From the NCBI GenBank assembly GCA_001584585.1, contig LSYV01000018.1:629013-678309 (forward strand): a DNA stretch of 49,297 nt. Reading direction: 5' to 3'. The position numbers and the translations under genes are program-made. The DNA is from Gonium pectorale (Eukaryota; Chlorophyta; Chlorophyceae; Chlamydomonadales; Volvocaceae). Below the pieces are notes generated by a model. That model made no database searches. It had not been told where the DNA came from and worked only from the letters and a program-made list of their open reading frames with translations. Below are positions 1 through 11,741 of the stretch, in pieces. Every line of letters starts with the position of its first letter. Position 1 is the first letter of the stretch.

Positions 1-2806
1 CGCTGCACTGTGGGCGGGGGGGGGGGTGAGGTAGAGAAGGGTGGGGTTTCTGGTCTCCATTGAGAGGTGCTTACCCGGGTGTTGCCTGAGCCGCCAGGTC
101 GAACGTGCCGGGGCTTTCAGTTTTTCAAGGGTTTTTGTTTTCGGTGTCTGCGGGCAGCACCCGACACGACAGGAGAGTGGGGATCACATCGTACTGGCGT
201 ATGCGACACATAGAGCAGGGGTGTACAAGTACCATGCCTCCATGCGGACCCAGTTGGCTTGCTTTTACGGCTTTTGCGTCATGACATGAACTCGGGAGGC
301 AGGTTTTCTTGCAGAGCGGCTGGCTGGCTGGCGTGAGCGGAGCCACTCTGAGATAGTCGAAGCGGCGACGCGAGAGGGGTGCGTCTCTGGGCACTTCGAC
401 TTGAATAACTTATCCGTACGAGGGTGAGAGGCGTGCTGATTTCCTCGGATGGCGGCCATGGGTACCGCAGTATGAGATCATGTGAGGTGCGGTATATAAT
501 GGGTACGATGATGGTTTGAGAGATGAGTCCCATTGCTTAGGGGATCTCCCGTGATAGGAGTTGATGGAGTGAGGATCAAGGAAGGTCGTCATGTCCTGTC
601 TGATGTTTTTGCATGATTGGCCGTTGTTGTCGGTTGTATGTGCCCGTAAGGGTGCACCGTCTGGTTGTCTGCGTCATACAAGCGGTGCCCTACCGCGCGA
701 AGGACGTTGCGCCGTGCACACACCGTAATCAGGGTTGTTGACATCAATAAGCTTCAGAGATGCCGCTTGTTGAGCGCGACATGTGACACGGAGGGACCAA
801 AGCAGGTGCATTGCGGGCGGAAGTAGCGGTCGTGCGCGGTGCGCAGAGCGGTGCTAGGAGCTTGGAACGCGGCGTGGCGGTAAACTGCCCTTCAGTGTAA
901 CGAGCGCATTTCCCCCTACGCGCAGTGCCCAAAACAGAACTTCGGCCGGACAAGCTGGTCTGAAGACAAGGCGCCGTGCAGCTCCGTGCGCGTGCATCTT
1001 GTGGCATGCATAATACGCATGTCGCATCGCACGGTACGGTAACGTACGATACCTTGCCGTGCAGGCCGTCGCGTCCTGTCCAGGTGCCGGCAGGCGACGA
1101 AGGCAAGGCTGGAGGAGGCACTCGTGTCGGGTGGGAAGGGTGGGAAAAAAGAGAGAAACCTGCACAGAAAGAGGGACGTGGGAGACGGGAGACATTGGGT
1201 GATGGGGGTGATCGCGGCTGCTCCTGTCAAACCCAGCCCGCCTGACAACCTGTTGCGCTGGGGACTCCTGTGCCTGCTCCTTGCGGCGATGCCGCCGTGG
1301 CTGTCCCTTGAGCGCAAAGATAGCGGTTGTGCACAGGCGGCATATTCCAGAGGGCTAGAAAACGACACAGCAGTGTCACATACGTTACGGAAGGGGAACG
1401 TAAGGCTACGGCATCCTATGATTTCTATCTGGCGCGCTGCGCGAAAGCTGTCGGCTGGTATTGGACCCGCGGCGGTGCAGCGCACGCGCGGTGCAGCGCA
1501 GCGCAGAAGGAGGAGGCGGTGGCCATGTAGGCAATAGCGGGTGAGCCCGTGCGCCTGACCCCGAGCTGCGCCCGGAACCTCCTGCACAGCGTGCATGCCA
1601 TGCCGGCGGCCCGTGGCGTATCTGCGCCTCTCCAGCGCGTCGCTCCGGGGCGGGCGGGCAGGCGGGAATGGTGGGCTGGGGCGTTCGCCGCGCTGACACA
1701 TGCCTTGAATTGTACCCGCCCGGCCTTGAGGCGGGCTCCCTCTTTCTCTGCAGATTTCTCCTTTTTTGACCCCCGTCCGCCCTAAAAGCTTAAAGCCCTA
1801 ACCCCCGAACCCTGACGCAGCGCGGCAAGCACCGTAGTCGAAGAAGGATGCGGCGGTGCAGCTGGATGTGCTGGCGGCGTCTCGTGACTCCGGGGCATCC
1901 AGCGCTGCCGGCAGCTCCTGAGCCGTGCCACAGGCGCGAGGCCGCGGCCGGGGCGCCACAGGGCGTGGCAGGGGTGCAGGCACGGGGCCTGCGGCAACGG
2001 TAGCCGCTAGAGGATGTTCCTCCTCGTGGGTGGAAGGCGTTAGACAGCGGTATCTCTGCATGTGCGTCCTGAAATGCCTCCGAGTGCCCCATCGGCTGTG
2101 TCCGTGGCTGCCGGCAACAGCAGTGGCGGCGCCAGCACCGGCACAGCTCCACGCTGGCCCCGGCTGAGGGTTCTGAGGGGCAGGCGGCGGCGGGCACGCG
2201 AACGCGCGGGAGGGTCTCGAGGTCCCCGAGCAGACGCTGCCAGGCGGCGACACTCGCGTGGGTGCAGGATGGCACCATAGTCGTCACTGCCAGTGGCGCT
2301 CGCTGCTGCATGAGGAGACCCCCGTCCTGCTGGTTGCTGGGCGAGTCCGGCCCCACCCATCAGGAACTGGAAGGCACTGCCACGGCTTGCAGCCGGCTGC
2401 GGGGGCCGTGGTAGGTTCCTCAGCCTCTCTAAAAAGCCGGCTAATGCCCCTGCAGCGGGTCGACGTCCATGCGTGACGGCCCCCCCGCCGCTTGCCCAGG
2501 GCCACCTGCCACAGCGTGCTGGCGACTCGGCGACCATATCGAGTGGGGAGACGACGGGGACGCTCCCACCGTCGCCCTGATGCTCAGGGGTACTCAGCGG
2601 CACCCGCACAGATTCAGCGGCTCAGGCGGCAGTAAAGAGTCACAGGGTTAGGGCGACAGGCATGAATCCATGTACGAGATAGGTTCCAGGTTGGCTCACC
2701 AGCTGCCACTGGGCACAGGCTCGTCATTGCTGTCATTGCTGTGACTTACCCTCGCTTCACACCAAACCACCGATCCAAGTTGTTTGACCGACTGTAAGGG
2801 CGCGAC
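1..2806. other. intergenic region, no supported gene
   Basis: No reading frame here shows a recognisable domain or a consistent exon chain. It opens with a G-run near positions 14-26. Positions 1695-1770 and, more weakly, 1139-1180 hold copies of a dispersed repeat listed separately. The last part before 2807 would include the promoter and 5' leader of the methyltransferase gene, but no clear TATA element is visible. Confidence 0.5.
1695..1770 (+). repeat. dispersed repeat copy
   Basis: The run CTTGAATTGTACCCGCCCG here also occurs, reverse-complemented, at about 16035-16065. The following CTGCAGATTTCTC before a T-run recurs at about 11228-11245 (with TTGCAG) and, inverted, at 15963-15980. 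A weaker inverted version lies at 1139-1180. No coding capacity is seen; it behaves like a short non-autonomous element. Confidence 0.5.
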
Positions 2807-5800
2807 ATGGCCGCAGCAGCGCGCGACCGGGGAGGGCCAAAGGTGGATGCTCTGTATAGCCTTATGCAGTCTTTCGAGGTGCGGGGCTGGGCGCACGGGA
2901 TGAGCTGGTCGTCGTGGCGCAGCAACAGCGACCTGGACTGGTCTTACCCCGCGCAGAACAAGCTGGGCGGTGGCGAGGGCGTCGAGGGCTTGTATGGTAG
3001 CATTACGCAGCAGGGAATGCAGAAGGTCCTGGACTGCCTGCAGCGCAACACGGGGCTGGACCAGCGTAGCGTCTTCATCGACATCGGCGCTGGCTTGGGC
3101 AGGTAAGCTGCTGCGGCCGCTCACCCGCATTCCGTGGTGGCTTGCGCGCTGACACCCCGGAAGCGCAGGCCCATGCTGCACGCCATGGTCGCTGCCGGCG
3201 TGACGTCCGCGTGGGGCGTCGAGCTTGACCGCGTCAAGTGCAACAAGGCAGCGGCGTTCTGCGGGCATGTCATGGAGAACCTCGTCGCGAAGGGTAGGGG
3301 ACGCCGGAAGGTCGTCTTGCCCTGGGCCCTCGGCATATCCCGCAATACCCATCCCGAACTTTCCCTGCCCTCTTCCCCGACTCCAGGGCTCATGGCACCA
3401 GATGTGCCGGTCCCGCCGGTCCGCTGTGCCCCCGTTGAGGAGGTGTGTAGAAGCTTGGGGGAACAGAAAGACCGTCTGGTATCCTGGCATGTCCTGGCAT
3501 GTCTGGTATGGTGGCGCAACGCGGCACTTGGATATGCCCTCGCGAAAGTCGCCCCCGCGCCGCCCGCAATCCGCCAGTCCTTACGTAGCTAGCGTGCCTT
3601 CGCCAGCTCTGCCGTCCCCGCCGCGCTCTAGTGACCGCCACCGCTGGCCGAGGAGCGCAGGAAGGCCAAGAAGCGGCTCGCCGAGGAGTCTGACGCTCAG
3701 CCGGAGGGCGATGGAAAGGGACCACCTGATGCCGCGTGTTCCACCTTCCTTACCCATGCGGTTACCCCTCCCCCCCGGACAGGTGTCAACTCTCGACCCC
3801 GCTACCCACGCATATTCGTTCTGGGAAGGCGTGCCGACGGAAGGCAAGCTGGCGTTTGGGGAGCTCTTTGCGTCATCGCGCTCTCTGCGGGTGAGCACGG
3901 TGACGTGCTTGGGCCGGCTGCTGTGGATCGTTAGGGGCCTTTGCAGCCCAGTGAATAGTCTGCTCCGCCCGGACCCCAACTTAATAATCTCATTAGCGCC
4001 GGTTTCATGCTCGCCGCAGTCTGCTCCCCTTTCCCTGAGTAGTTCCCTCAAGCGAGTGTGCGCGCTGCGCCCCGTCTAGCCGCTTGCGCTCTGCTCAGCG
4101 ACCGACGCCCTTTTCCGGCCACTTGTGCTGTTAACTGTCCGCTGCATCCCATTCTCCCCAGGCGGTGGCGGTGGTGCAGCGAGCCATGCGAGGCGAGGAG
4201 CCGGCGGCGGTCATGCGCGAGTTGGGCTTTGGGCCCGTGCTGCTGATCGCGAGCTTCCCCGTAAAGATGTCCGGTGAGTGGTGGCACGCTGTGTGGGCAG
4301 GCAGTGCAGAGGGAGAGAGGATACGCGATACGGGACGGACGGCGAGAGGTGGGGCATTGCAAGCGGCACGGTTCAACAGGGCTAGCAATGCCGTCATAGT
4401 GCCAAGTTGGTTTGAGGGCTGGGCGGGCCTGGGGCGACTTGTGGATGGAAAGTGTGATCCCTTGGTGATGAAAGGATGGCACTCAGTCTCATCAGCGCCT
4501 GCGCTGTGCGCTCCCCTCTCCGCAGGTAGCGGCCGCTCTTTCACCGCTTACGTCTTCTCCAAGATCGCCCCCGCGGCCGCGAACTTCCTGGCCAGTGCCG
4601 CCGGGGCTGGCACCGTGGCGGCGGCGTCCGCGGCCGCGCCAGCGGCTGTGTTGCCGGCGGCCGTCGAGCCCAAGCACCTCGATGCCCGGCAAAGGCAACA
4701 GGAGGAGGGTCCCGAGCAGGACGGCCCCGAACAGGGGGCGGCACCGGCGGCCGCCGCGGCGGCAGGCCCCCGCCGCAGTGGCCGGCCGCCATCGCGTCCG
4801 GCGTCCGGCGGCATCACCAAGGTAGGACACGCGACGCATGCAGACTCCAAGCCACGGAAAGCCCACAGCGCTTGGGGTTTGTGGATCAGGGTCACGGAGT
4901 TGCGGCCGCGGCGAAGGGCCGCTTGCAGTGCTACGGGCTGTCCATCTCCCAACCATTTGAGGGCGGTCTTGCCAGCCCGTGGCCTTCTTCATGCCGCTTA
5001 GCCTCGCCGCATCCACCGGGCCAGAGCCCTTCATCCCACACATGAAGGCAGCTGAACCCGTGTATTCCCGCTCGCTTCGCCAAACCCGTCTGTCAGGTCG
5101 AGACGCCACCGAAGGCTCGCAAGCAGGCTGGTGGGTGTGCTTTCCCTTTCTCATCGGAGGAGAAAAGCGCGGCTGCGTCACGACCGAAGACGCTTTCCTG
5201 ATCAGAGCTTCTCACAAGTTTGGTGCCTAGCCGGCCCTGACCTGCTGCAGGCTGTGCACGCCGGCACAACACAAAGCGGTCGATCAGGAGGCAAACCCGA
5301 GCAGCCCGTGCGTTCCGATTGTCCGTCACCTGCCTGCATGCCTGTCGTAACGGGCTGGCATGCCCTCCCTCTTTGTGTATTAGATCTCACCTCCGTGCCT
5401 TGAAACCTTTCCCATCCCTCCCTGGCCCTATCTGCCGCCCCCTTCACCCGTCCGCAGACTTGGATGTGGAGCCGGCGCCCTCGTCCCCGCCCAAGAAGGC
5501 CTGCACCGGCTCTCCGGGCAGCGTGGCTCGCCCCGCGGCGCCCGAACCCACCACGGCCGTGGGCGTCTCTGGTCGCGGCGCTGCCGTGGCGCGGAGGATA
5601 GCGGCGGAGGCCGAGAAGGGTGCGGGTGCGGGAGGCGCTCTGACGGCAGCGGCTCCGGCTCCGCGGCCGCTGGCTGCCAAGCAGGTTTTGCTCACGAGTC
5701 TCCCGGAGTACAGCCGCAGGACCAAGCAGGTGAGGCGCTGGCGCTGCTGCCCTGTTTCCGCCTCGCTAGCTTGCCGGCCAGCGAGAGGCCGGCCCTGGTG

Positions 5801-6265
5801 CCTGGGCTATTAGTGCGTGATTGGCAGTACGCGCCGCCGGTTGAGCTCTAGCAGAGATAGGAAGCAAGGGCCAGCGGATACCGCATTGCCCTGTTGTTGT
5901 GTTGGTGACGACGATGTGCTGCGGCTGCTAACTTGGCGCTACGAGCTGACTTGTGTCCCTCAACATCTACAGCACGTATCGCATGTGCGCCTTTCATCTC
6001 CCATGCCAGCAACGCGGTTCCTCGTGTTGACTCGTTGGGCTTCTGTGCCGTGCTGGCGCGAGCCCGTGCCCGCTGTCTCGCCCGTTCACGGGACGCCCCC
6101 GCCTTGCGTCTGCAGGGAGCCGCTGTGGGGAAGGCCGTCGCCGGGAAGCCGGCTGCCGGGGCAAGCGCGCCGGCATCGGCAGGGACCCGCTCCAGCCAGC
6201 GCCTGGCTAGCAAGGCCCAGGCTGCCGCCGTCGTGCCCTCGGCCCAGCTGTTGGAGGGGCACTGA
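2807..6265 (+). CDS. DOT1-like SAM-dependent methyltransferase, nine exons
   Basis: The exons read 2807-3102, 3169-3293, 3387-3442, 3783-3890, 4162-4273, 4526-4821, 5097-5130, 5458-5729 and 6116-6265. All junctions are GT-AG with matching phases and give 482 residues from the ATG at 2807. Residues about 60-100 carry YGSIT followed by VFIDIGAGLGR, matching the DOT1 pattern YGEIT and the glycine-rich SAM-binding motif I; GVELD follows as the acidic post-I motif. Later conserved blocks are THAYSFWEG and FGPVLLIASFPVK. The C-terminal half (from about residue 240) is low-complexity, Ala/Pro/basic and probably disordered, with patches such as PPKARKQ and RRSGRPPSR suited to nucleic-acid or chromatin contact. 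The known family methylates histone H3 Lys79; substrate and nuclear location here are inferred. Exon 7 is only 34 bases. Intron 3 holds a coding-like stretch that could not be spliced in frame. Family call fairly sure, exact substrate unknown. Confidence 0.8.
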
Positions 6266-7147
6266 GGAGTATGCGCCCTCGGATCGGCCCATGCGCGCGA
6301 AGCCGTGTAGCGTACACATTGCCGCGGCTGTCACGTGGTTAGCGAAGGACTAGTTAGCAAGCTGCTCTGTAGTGTCTACATTATTCTCTTTCTGGCTTTA
6401 AACGGGGCGGTGCAAGACGCTGTGCGCTGTCCATCTCATACTACATGATTGTTTTTTCCATGTTCACAGAACCCCCGATGCCATTGGGTTGATAGGATAG
6501 GACGATCATGCCCGGCCCGGTAAGGGTTGACAGACTGTGGCTGGGGTTCGCCAGCCGTCCTTGAATACCATGCGGACATCACATATATGGCTGGGACTAG
6601 GGCTGATGCATGTCTACGCTCGTGCCACACCCGCCTGGTGCCATTGCACAAACACGTCGGCGTACAGGCACATGACACGTGTACGGGTGTACGGACATGC
6701 CTTACGTACTGCTTGACTTTACCTTCTCACAACTCGAACTGCGCTACATTGGCCACTCCTTGCCATCTTGTCTTGCATAAACTGAATACCGCACAGTATT
6801 CGGTTCGTCGGGATAAATGCCACTGCATGTAACCGATGCCCCTTTTTTGGCGTGCGCAAATATCCGGTCCTTGAGGCTTGGATGGTTGGTTGGTACAAGG
6901 GCAGCGCATTGCTCGATCAGGTCCGAGTGTAGACGGCTAGTCCTTTGCTGGTTCAACGGCGGTGTCCAGAAGAAGCCCCAGGCCGGTGACCGGGGTGACG
7001 GGGCAGGCCGCAGCACCTGGCGCATGGGTCTGCCTCTCGCAGATAGCGGCGCATTAGCTGACGTAGCCGTTAATAGCGTTGGCTTGGCGGGCATTTCTGC
7101 CCCACCCTTTTCAGCGCCTGCGCAACCCGTAGCTAGCAGCGGCCAGC
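6266..7147. other. 3' flank of the methyltransferase gene, no gene
   Basis: The first part is probably 3' UTR up to the TGTAA signal near 6828. Positions 6930-7147 may hold the degraded upstream part of the retroelement that follows, with Ala/Pro-rich gag-like frames but no clear domain. Confidence 0.45.
6828..6832 (+). terminator. candidate TGTAA poly(A) signal
   Basis: TGTAA is the usual polyadenylation signal of Chlamydomonas-type algae. This one lies about 560 bases after the methyltransferase stop codon, a plausible 3' UTR length. A five-base motif occurs often by chance, so the assignment is weak. Confidence 0.35.
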
Positions 7148-8000
7148 GTGCGGACGTTCTGGACGGGCCTGCGGGAAATCGCGCGATTGTCTGGTGCTGA
7201 TGTGTCGAGGAAGGCGCTAGGTGCTATGCCACTGCCTGGTGCGGTGGCTGTGACCCAGGGAAGCGACCTGCCTGCTGCGGCGAATGCCGTTGCGGCTGGG
7301 CCGCGTACGGACTTTCGTGCGCGTTTCGCAGCAGACGCTGCAGTGGTTTCGGGCAGTGAGCGAGTGGCAAAGCCTGCTAATCCGCTGTGCGCGCCGGATC
7401 GCATGTTCAATCCGGACGAGCTGGCGAAACTGCAGGCTATCTTGGGGGTCACGTTCTCGTTTGACGCCTCTTGTAATCCCGAAGGCACCAATGCTCTGTG
7501 TTCGCGCTAGGCCATCCCCCGCACGTTCGCCCTAACGGATGTCGCGGGAGAAGCCCTCTGGTGCTGCGTTTCACCACAGGATGTGTGTGCACACCAGCAG
7601 CACTACGCGCTCTGCAAGTGCAAGGATCCGTTGCATACGTCAGCAGCGTTTATTGTGCCCAAGTGGCCTCGCCTTACGCACTTCTTTCGGTAGCAGCGCT
7701 ACACCCTTGCAAAGGATTATCCCGCTGGCACCTCTCTGTTCGTAGCAGCCAACGGCAGCACAACAGAGCGGCTTCCTTTTCCGCCTCTGCCGTGGCCTGT
7801 ACAGGTGTGGTACGATGCACCTGCCATTGTGGCAGACATGCATGGGGTGCAAAGCGGTGGCAGCCAGTCTATGACTTTCGACTGCTTAGCAGCGGGCAAG
7901 CAAGCAGTTACGCTGGTGGACAGACGGCGCAAGGCGCCGGTGGAGAGGCTGGCGCGCGTGCGGCGGCATGCTGCGGCGGCTCTTGTGCTATGCTGCTGGC
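7148..8000 (+). mobile_element. decayed retroelement: Dam-like methylase plus protease start
   Basis: One frame runs from about 7148 to 7925, interrupted only by TAG at 7508-7510 and TAG at 7691-7693. It contains FNPDELAKLQAILGVTFSFD then NALCSR, resembling the F-G-F-x-x-D...N-A-x-C pattern of phage-type DNA N6-adenine methylases. Next come a degraded catalytic part (CVSPQD where an NPPF-like motif would be expected), then FIVPKWP and LPWPVQVWYDAP. A second module follows: AAGKQAVTLVD, the lead-in to a retropepsin active site. Deleting one A near 7922 would read LVDSGA, so a single-base insertion has broken the protease. Methylase-like domains are known in DIRS-type elements; a Ty3-like origin is equally possible. 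No reverse transcriptase or integrase is visible downstream, so this is a truncated, inactive copy. Confidence 0.65.
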
Positions 8001-10421
8001 GGTGCGGCGCCGGCGGAAGGGGGTTGGCTGCTTGCAGCGCGCCGCGGCTGCTCGGTATCTGGAGATGGGCGCGGAGGTGGTGGGGGACCGGCCAGCGAGC
8101 CGGATGGGGTGTTGCTGGCAGGTCAGCCTGGTTATCTTCCATTTGGGGGATTCGTCAGGCCGCACGTTTCCCCTTCCTCCGGAGGCCACGAAATTCATTT
8201 GGCTGGGGAAGATTTCGCCCTCATGGGACCGTGCCGTTTTCGTAAACGTTTCGAGGGGTGCTGCCAGTGGTGCAAAACGAAAACCGAATCATTACACAAT
8301 CATTACAAACCCACATAAGCACCTGATACTTCACCGCCCATCAGGATCACCACGAAACCGATGTAAATGAATCGGAACTGAGCACCTGGGCACACATCCA
8401 AGTAGGGGCCTTGTGAGGTGTTGCCGCGGCCGTCCATGATTGGCGGCAGATGGGATCAGACCAATACATTTTGGGCTGTTTGCGGACCCTGGAATTCGTG
8501 TGGCTGATGACGATACGTGGCCTATCAGAACCTCATTTTCCTCAAGTCCGGGTCAAGTTCGCCCTCTCATTTTTCGTCAATCATGTCCACAACGAGGGGT
8601 GTTTTTCGAAAAAACGTTTAAGATAACCAGGCTGAATTCCACGGGCTGCTGGCTAAGTTACCTTTAGTTCGCCACCGTTTCCTAGACCTGAGCACGCTGT
8701 CACGCAAGTAGAACATGGGCGAGCAAACGAGCAGTTTCGGCCGCCGGTTGTGGGCACCATGGTTCCATGGGTTTGTTACAGCTGCCGCCCGTCATCACCG
8801 GGCCCAACAGCTGAGGCATGGTGACCATAGCGGTCGGCAAGGACGGAGGGTGGGACCCAAAGGTGCGCGGAGTCAGCTGCTATCCTGCTGACCTCCTGGC
8901 AGGGCAGCCCAACGGAAACAACAGAAGCAGCAGCGGCAGCAGTGCTAGCAGCGGTACTGCCCGTAGACGAGGGCTCGCGCGGCGGGGCCGGCCCGAGCGA
9001 AGGGCGTGCCAACAATTACTAGGGACGCCGCTGCGACGCCGCCCGCACATCAGCCGCCGCAGGCATGTCAGCAAAGAGCAGCTGTGGCAACCCGGGCCCG
9101 GGGACCAGGGGCGAGCCAGGTGCAGCCGATGTCTGCACCGTGCGCGAGGTGTGATTGTAGCTAGCAGTGCAGGCTAGCACGCGTCCATAGTTGATTCCAG
9201 GCAACTTGTCAGCTGCCGCTCCCAGCAGCGCAAGCTTGTGGCCGCCCACGGTTCCGTCCATGGGGCGTGCGACCGGGCGCTGACCGGGCAGGAGCATAGC
9301 GGGCCGACCAGCCCGGCCTGCACCTGTTTAGCCCCGCCAAGCGGCAACGGTGCGGCATCAATCAGGGTGGCCGTGGCCTCCGTGGCGGCGCCGCTGCGGC
9401 AAGAAGCACTTACAATGCACGGCAAGCCCTTAAGGGGGCCGCAATTGGCGGCAACAAGCGGTCGTCACAGCGGGGAGTCCAACTTCGGGCCTCAGCATGT
9501 GCGACCTGCTAAGACATGCTTGTTATATCGCTGTCCAGCGCGCCGAGCCGCGCAGGGCAGGGCAGGACAGCAACAGTCCCGACGAGTGTCCAGTCTGCCC
9601 GCATCCCTTTCCCAAGCTCGAAACTCCCTGGTCGGAAGTCGTTTCCTTAACAAGGGAACAGGCACTGTGCTAGCCGGAGAAGCAAGTAGAGCAAGTAGGT
9701 AGGGTGCATGCAAGGCAACGGCGGGACCGTACCACTAATGGCGCCATGATGTGCCATGGTGGTTACGTGCAACACCGCTTTATGCAGAGTACCATATGGT
9801 ATCGAGCTACCTGGCATTGCGCTTGAGTTCGAAATATGAATGCAAACTGCTGACGCCAATATAATATGCATACTACTTAAAGCGGGCCAAGCAACCTTAT
9901 ATCGGCACTCATTGCGCGCTAAAAGCCGGGTTGGAGGCTTGGCATGCCAGCTTGCCGTTCCCGCCAAGGCCGAGTAACCAGTATCCTGACATGGCAACTA
10001 TAAATGTATTTAGATAACAAATAGAATACTTCGCACAACGTGTTGGATAACGAAGGGTCGCGTTGCAGGAACACTATGAAATCTGGGAACTTTCATAACC
10101 TGACGCCTGCGTAACCCAAAAAACAGGGCAGTCTACCACATAGTATTTGTAAATATATAAGCCCATAAAAGGGCGGCCTGCCTAGTGAGGGCGGATAGGG
10201 TAAGAGGTGACCACCAGGTGACCTCTGCACAGAATCTGGCCTTCACAGAACCTGGCACGCTATGCCAACACTAACACTCGTTAAAAGCTGTCTGTCAGCC
10301 CTGCCAGTCCTGCTGACCGTCTAGCTATCTGACACCTACACCAGTCAGTCACGCCTGGCTGGTGCGTCAAGCGCCTGGAGGACCGGCTCCTGGCAGTGTC
10401 GGGCGCAGATAGTCTTCTGGC
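8001..10421. other. no supported gene; retroelement tail and AT-rich stretch
   Basis: About 8001-8370 continues from the broken protease frame but no longer looks like protein; it holds a short direct repeat of ATCATTACA near 8290-8310. Positions 8700-9480 contain Ser/Ala-rich open frames on both strands, perhaps upstream exons of the Ser-rich gene at 10422, but no consistent splice chain was found. Positions about 9780-10260 are clearly AT-richer than the surroundings. Confidence 0.4.
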
Positions 10422-11741
10422 ATGGGCCGTTTTGAAAGACAACCGACCTCGTGCCGCTATCCAGCGGTCGTGCCGGCTGGCCTTCCTCAGCAGCAGGGCG
10501 TGCCACACAGCGCGGGCCAGTCTGGCCTCGCAGTAGTGCGACCGGCAACAGATCAGGGCGTCATGACGCCCGTTGATGGGTCATCCAACGTGAGCGCCTC
10601 CGAGCCGCTGTTCGACACTAAACCAGTAATTGCCTACACGACCATGTGGGGCATCAGCGAGCCGGGCCAGGTGGCTCACCAGGCAGCGCAGCCCGAGCCG
10701 CCCTCCGAGCAGCTCCACATGCTGGGCAGCCCATTTGCCTGCCACAGCGGCATCAGCATGGACGAGCGCCATAGCTACCCGTGCCCAAATCCGCCGGGCG
10801 CGGTTTGCACAGACAACCCTGGCCACCGGCAGCAGCCCCGATCAACAGCGGTTGCGACCGTCGGCGGCCTCGCCGCCGAGCAGCACGCGTATTGCGGGCG
10901 CGCAGCGTCCACCGAATGGGCCTTCAGCCACCAGAAGATGCTCGACGTACCGCTTGGCCGCCACCAGGCAGCACCGCTTCCTGAGCCGCTGCAGAAGCAA
11001 CACCGGAGGCACTCATTGTCGACCGACGCCGCGCGGTCCCTGTTGGCCACGTCCAGGTGTGTTCATCTGCTTTGCGCACAGAGACAGGGCGGCGATGGAG
11101 CAACAACCGGTTGCACATTGCAGAGTACCGGGCTCGCCTGTGGTTGCGAACAATCCTCATATACAAGTTACACATTGTCCGCCTCCTCGTATGGCGTATC
11201 TGAGTCCTTACCCCGGGCTCCTTTCTTTGCAGATTTCTCTTTTTTTCTTGCCATTGTCGCCCTCCCTGATTGACGCGCCCTGCACTGCCCCCTCAGGGCG
11301 ACTGGCAGCCGGCTGATGAGCATGCTTCGGCAGACCTCCTCCCGCATGGGTGAAGCGGCCGCAGCAAGCGGTGGGGCGCTCTCGCCCCGGCAATCTGCTA
11401 CGCACCAGTCGAGCGGCAAAAGCGGCGGCTTCGGCAGCGGCTCCAGCCGCCGAGACCTCCTCCGCAGCCTCTCTGGCATGTGGGCCCGGCTGCGGGACCG
11501 TGAACAGGGCGGCCACCGGGGCCGCAACCGCAGCTCCTCCGCGGGCGCGGTGCTGAGGATTGTGGACGGACGCCTCGTATTCGATAAGCAGCCACCGCCG
11601 GCCAAGGGCGGCGGCGGTGCGGCCGGCAAGCAGGCCGTATACACCAGCGCGCCATGGCAAACGTCGAGCTCCGCCCAGCCCCTGGGCGCAGGGGCCACGG
11701 GGGTCCTGGTCGTAGACCTCTGGGACGAGTGCAGCACATAG
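10422..11741 (+). CDS. Ser-rich protein of unknown function, copy A
   Basis: Two exons, 10422-11056 and 11297-11741, join in phase 2 and give 359 residues from the ATG at 10422. A true start further upstream through another exon is possible, since a stop lies just upstream in frame. No domain is recognised in exon 1, which is rich in Ser, His, Gln and Pro and includes a basophilic-kinase-like site, HRRHSLS. Exon 2 carries the conserved core: LRQTSSR, then DLLRSLSGMWARLRDREQGG, then GAVLRIVDGRLVFDK, followed by a Gly/Ala-rich tail. The same core and the same phase-2 intron occur in the gene at 17097-18364, so the two are duplicates. The conserved block around MWARLRDRE is probably a short helix; membrane spans are absent. 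Function unknown. Confidence 0.6.

Noticed and set aside
7508..7693. In-frame TAG codons read as programmed readthrough or recoding
   Set aside because: The downstream one-base insertion in the protease shows ordinary decay of the element, so nonsense mutation is the simpler reading.
9780..10260. AT-rich stretch as an organellar insertion or centromere-like block
   Set aside because: It holds no organelle gene and no tandem array; lower GC alone is not enough.
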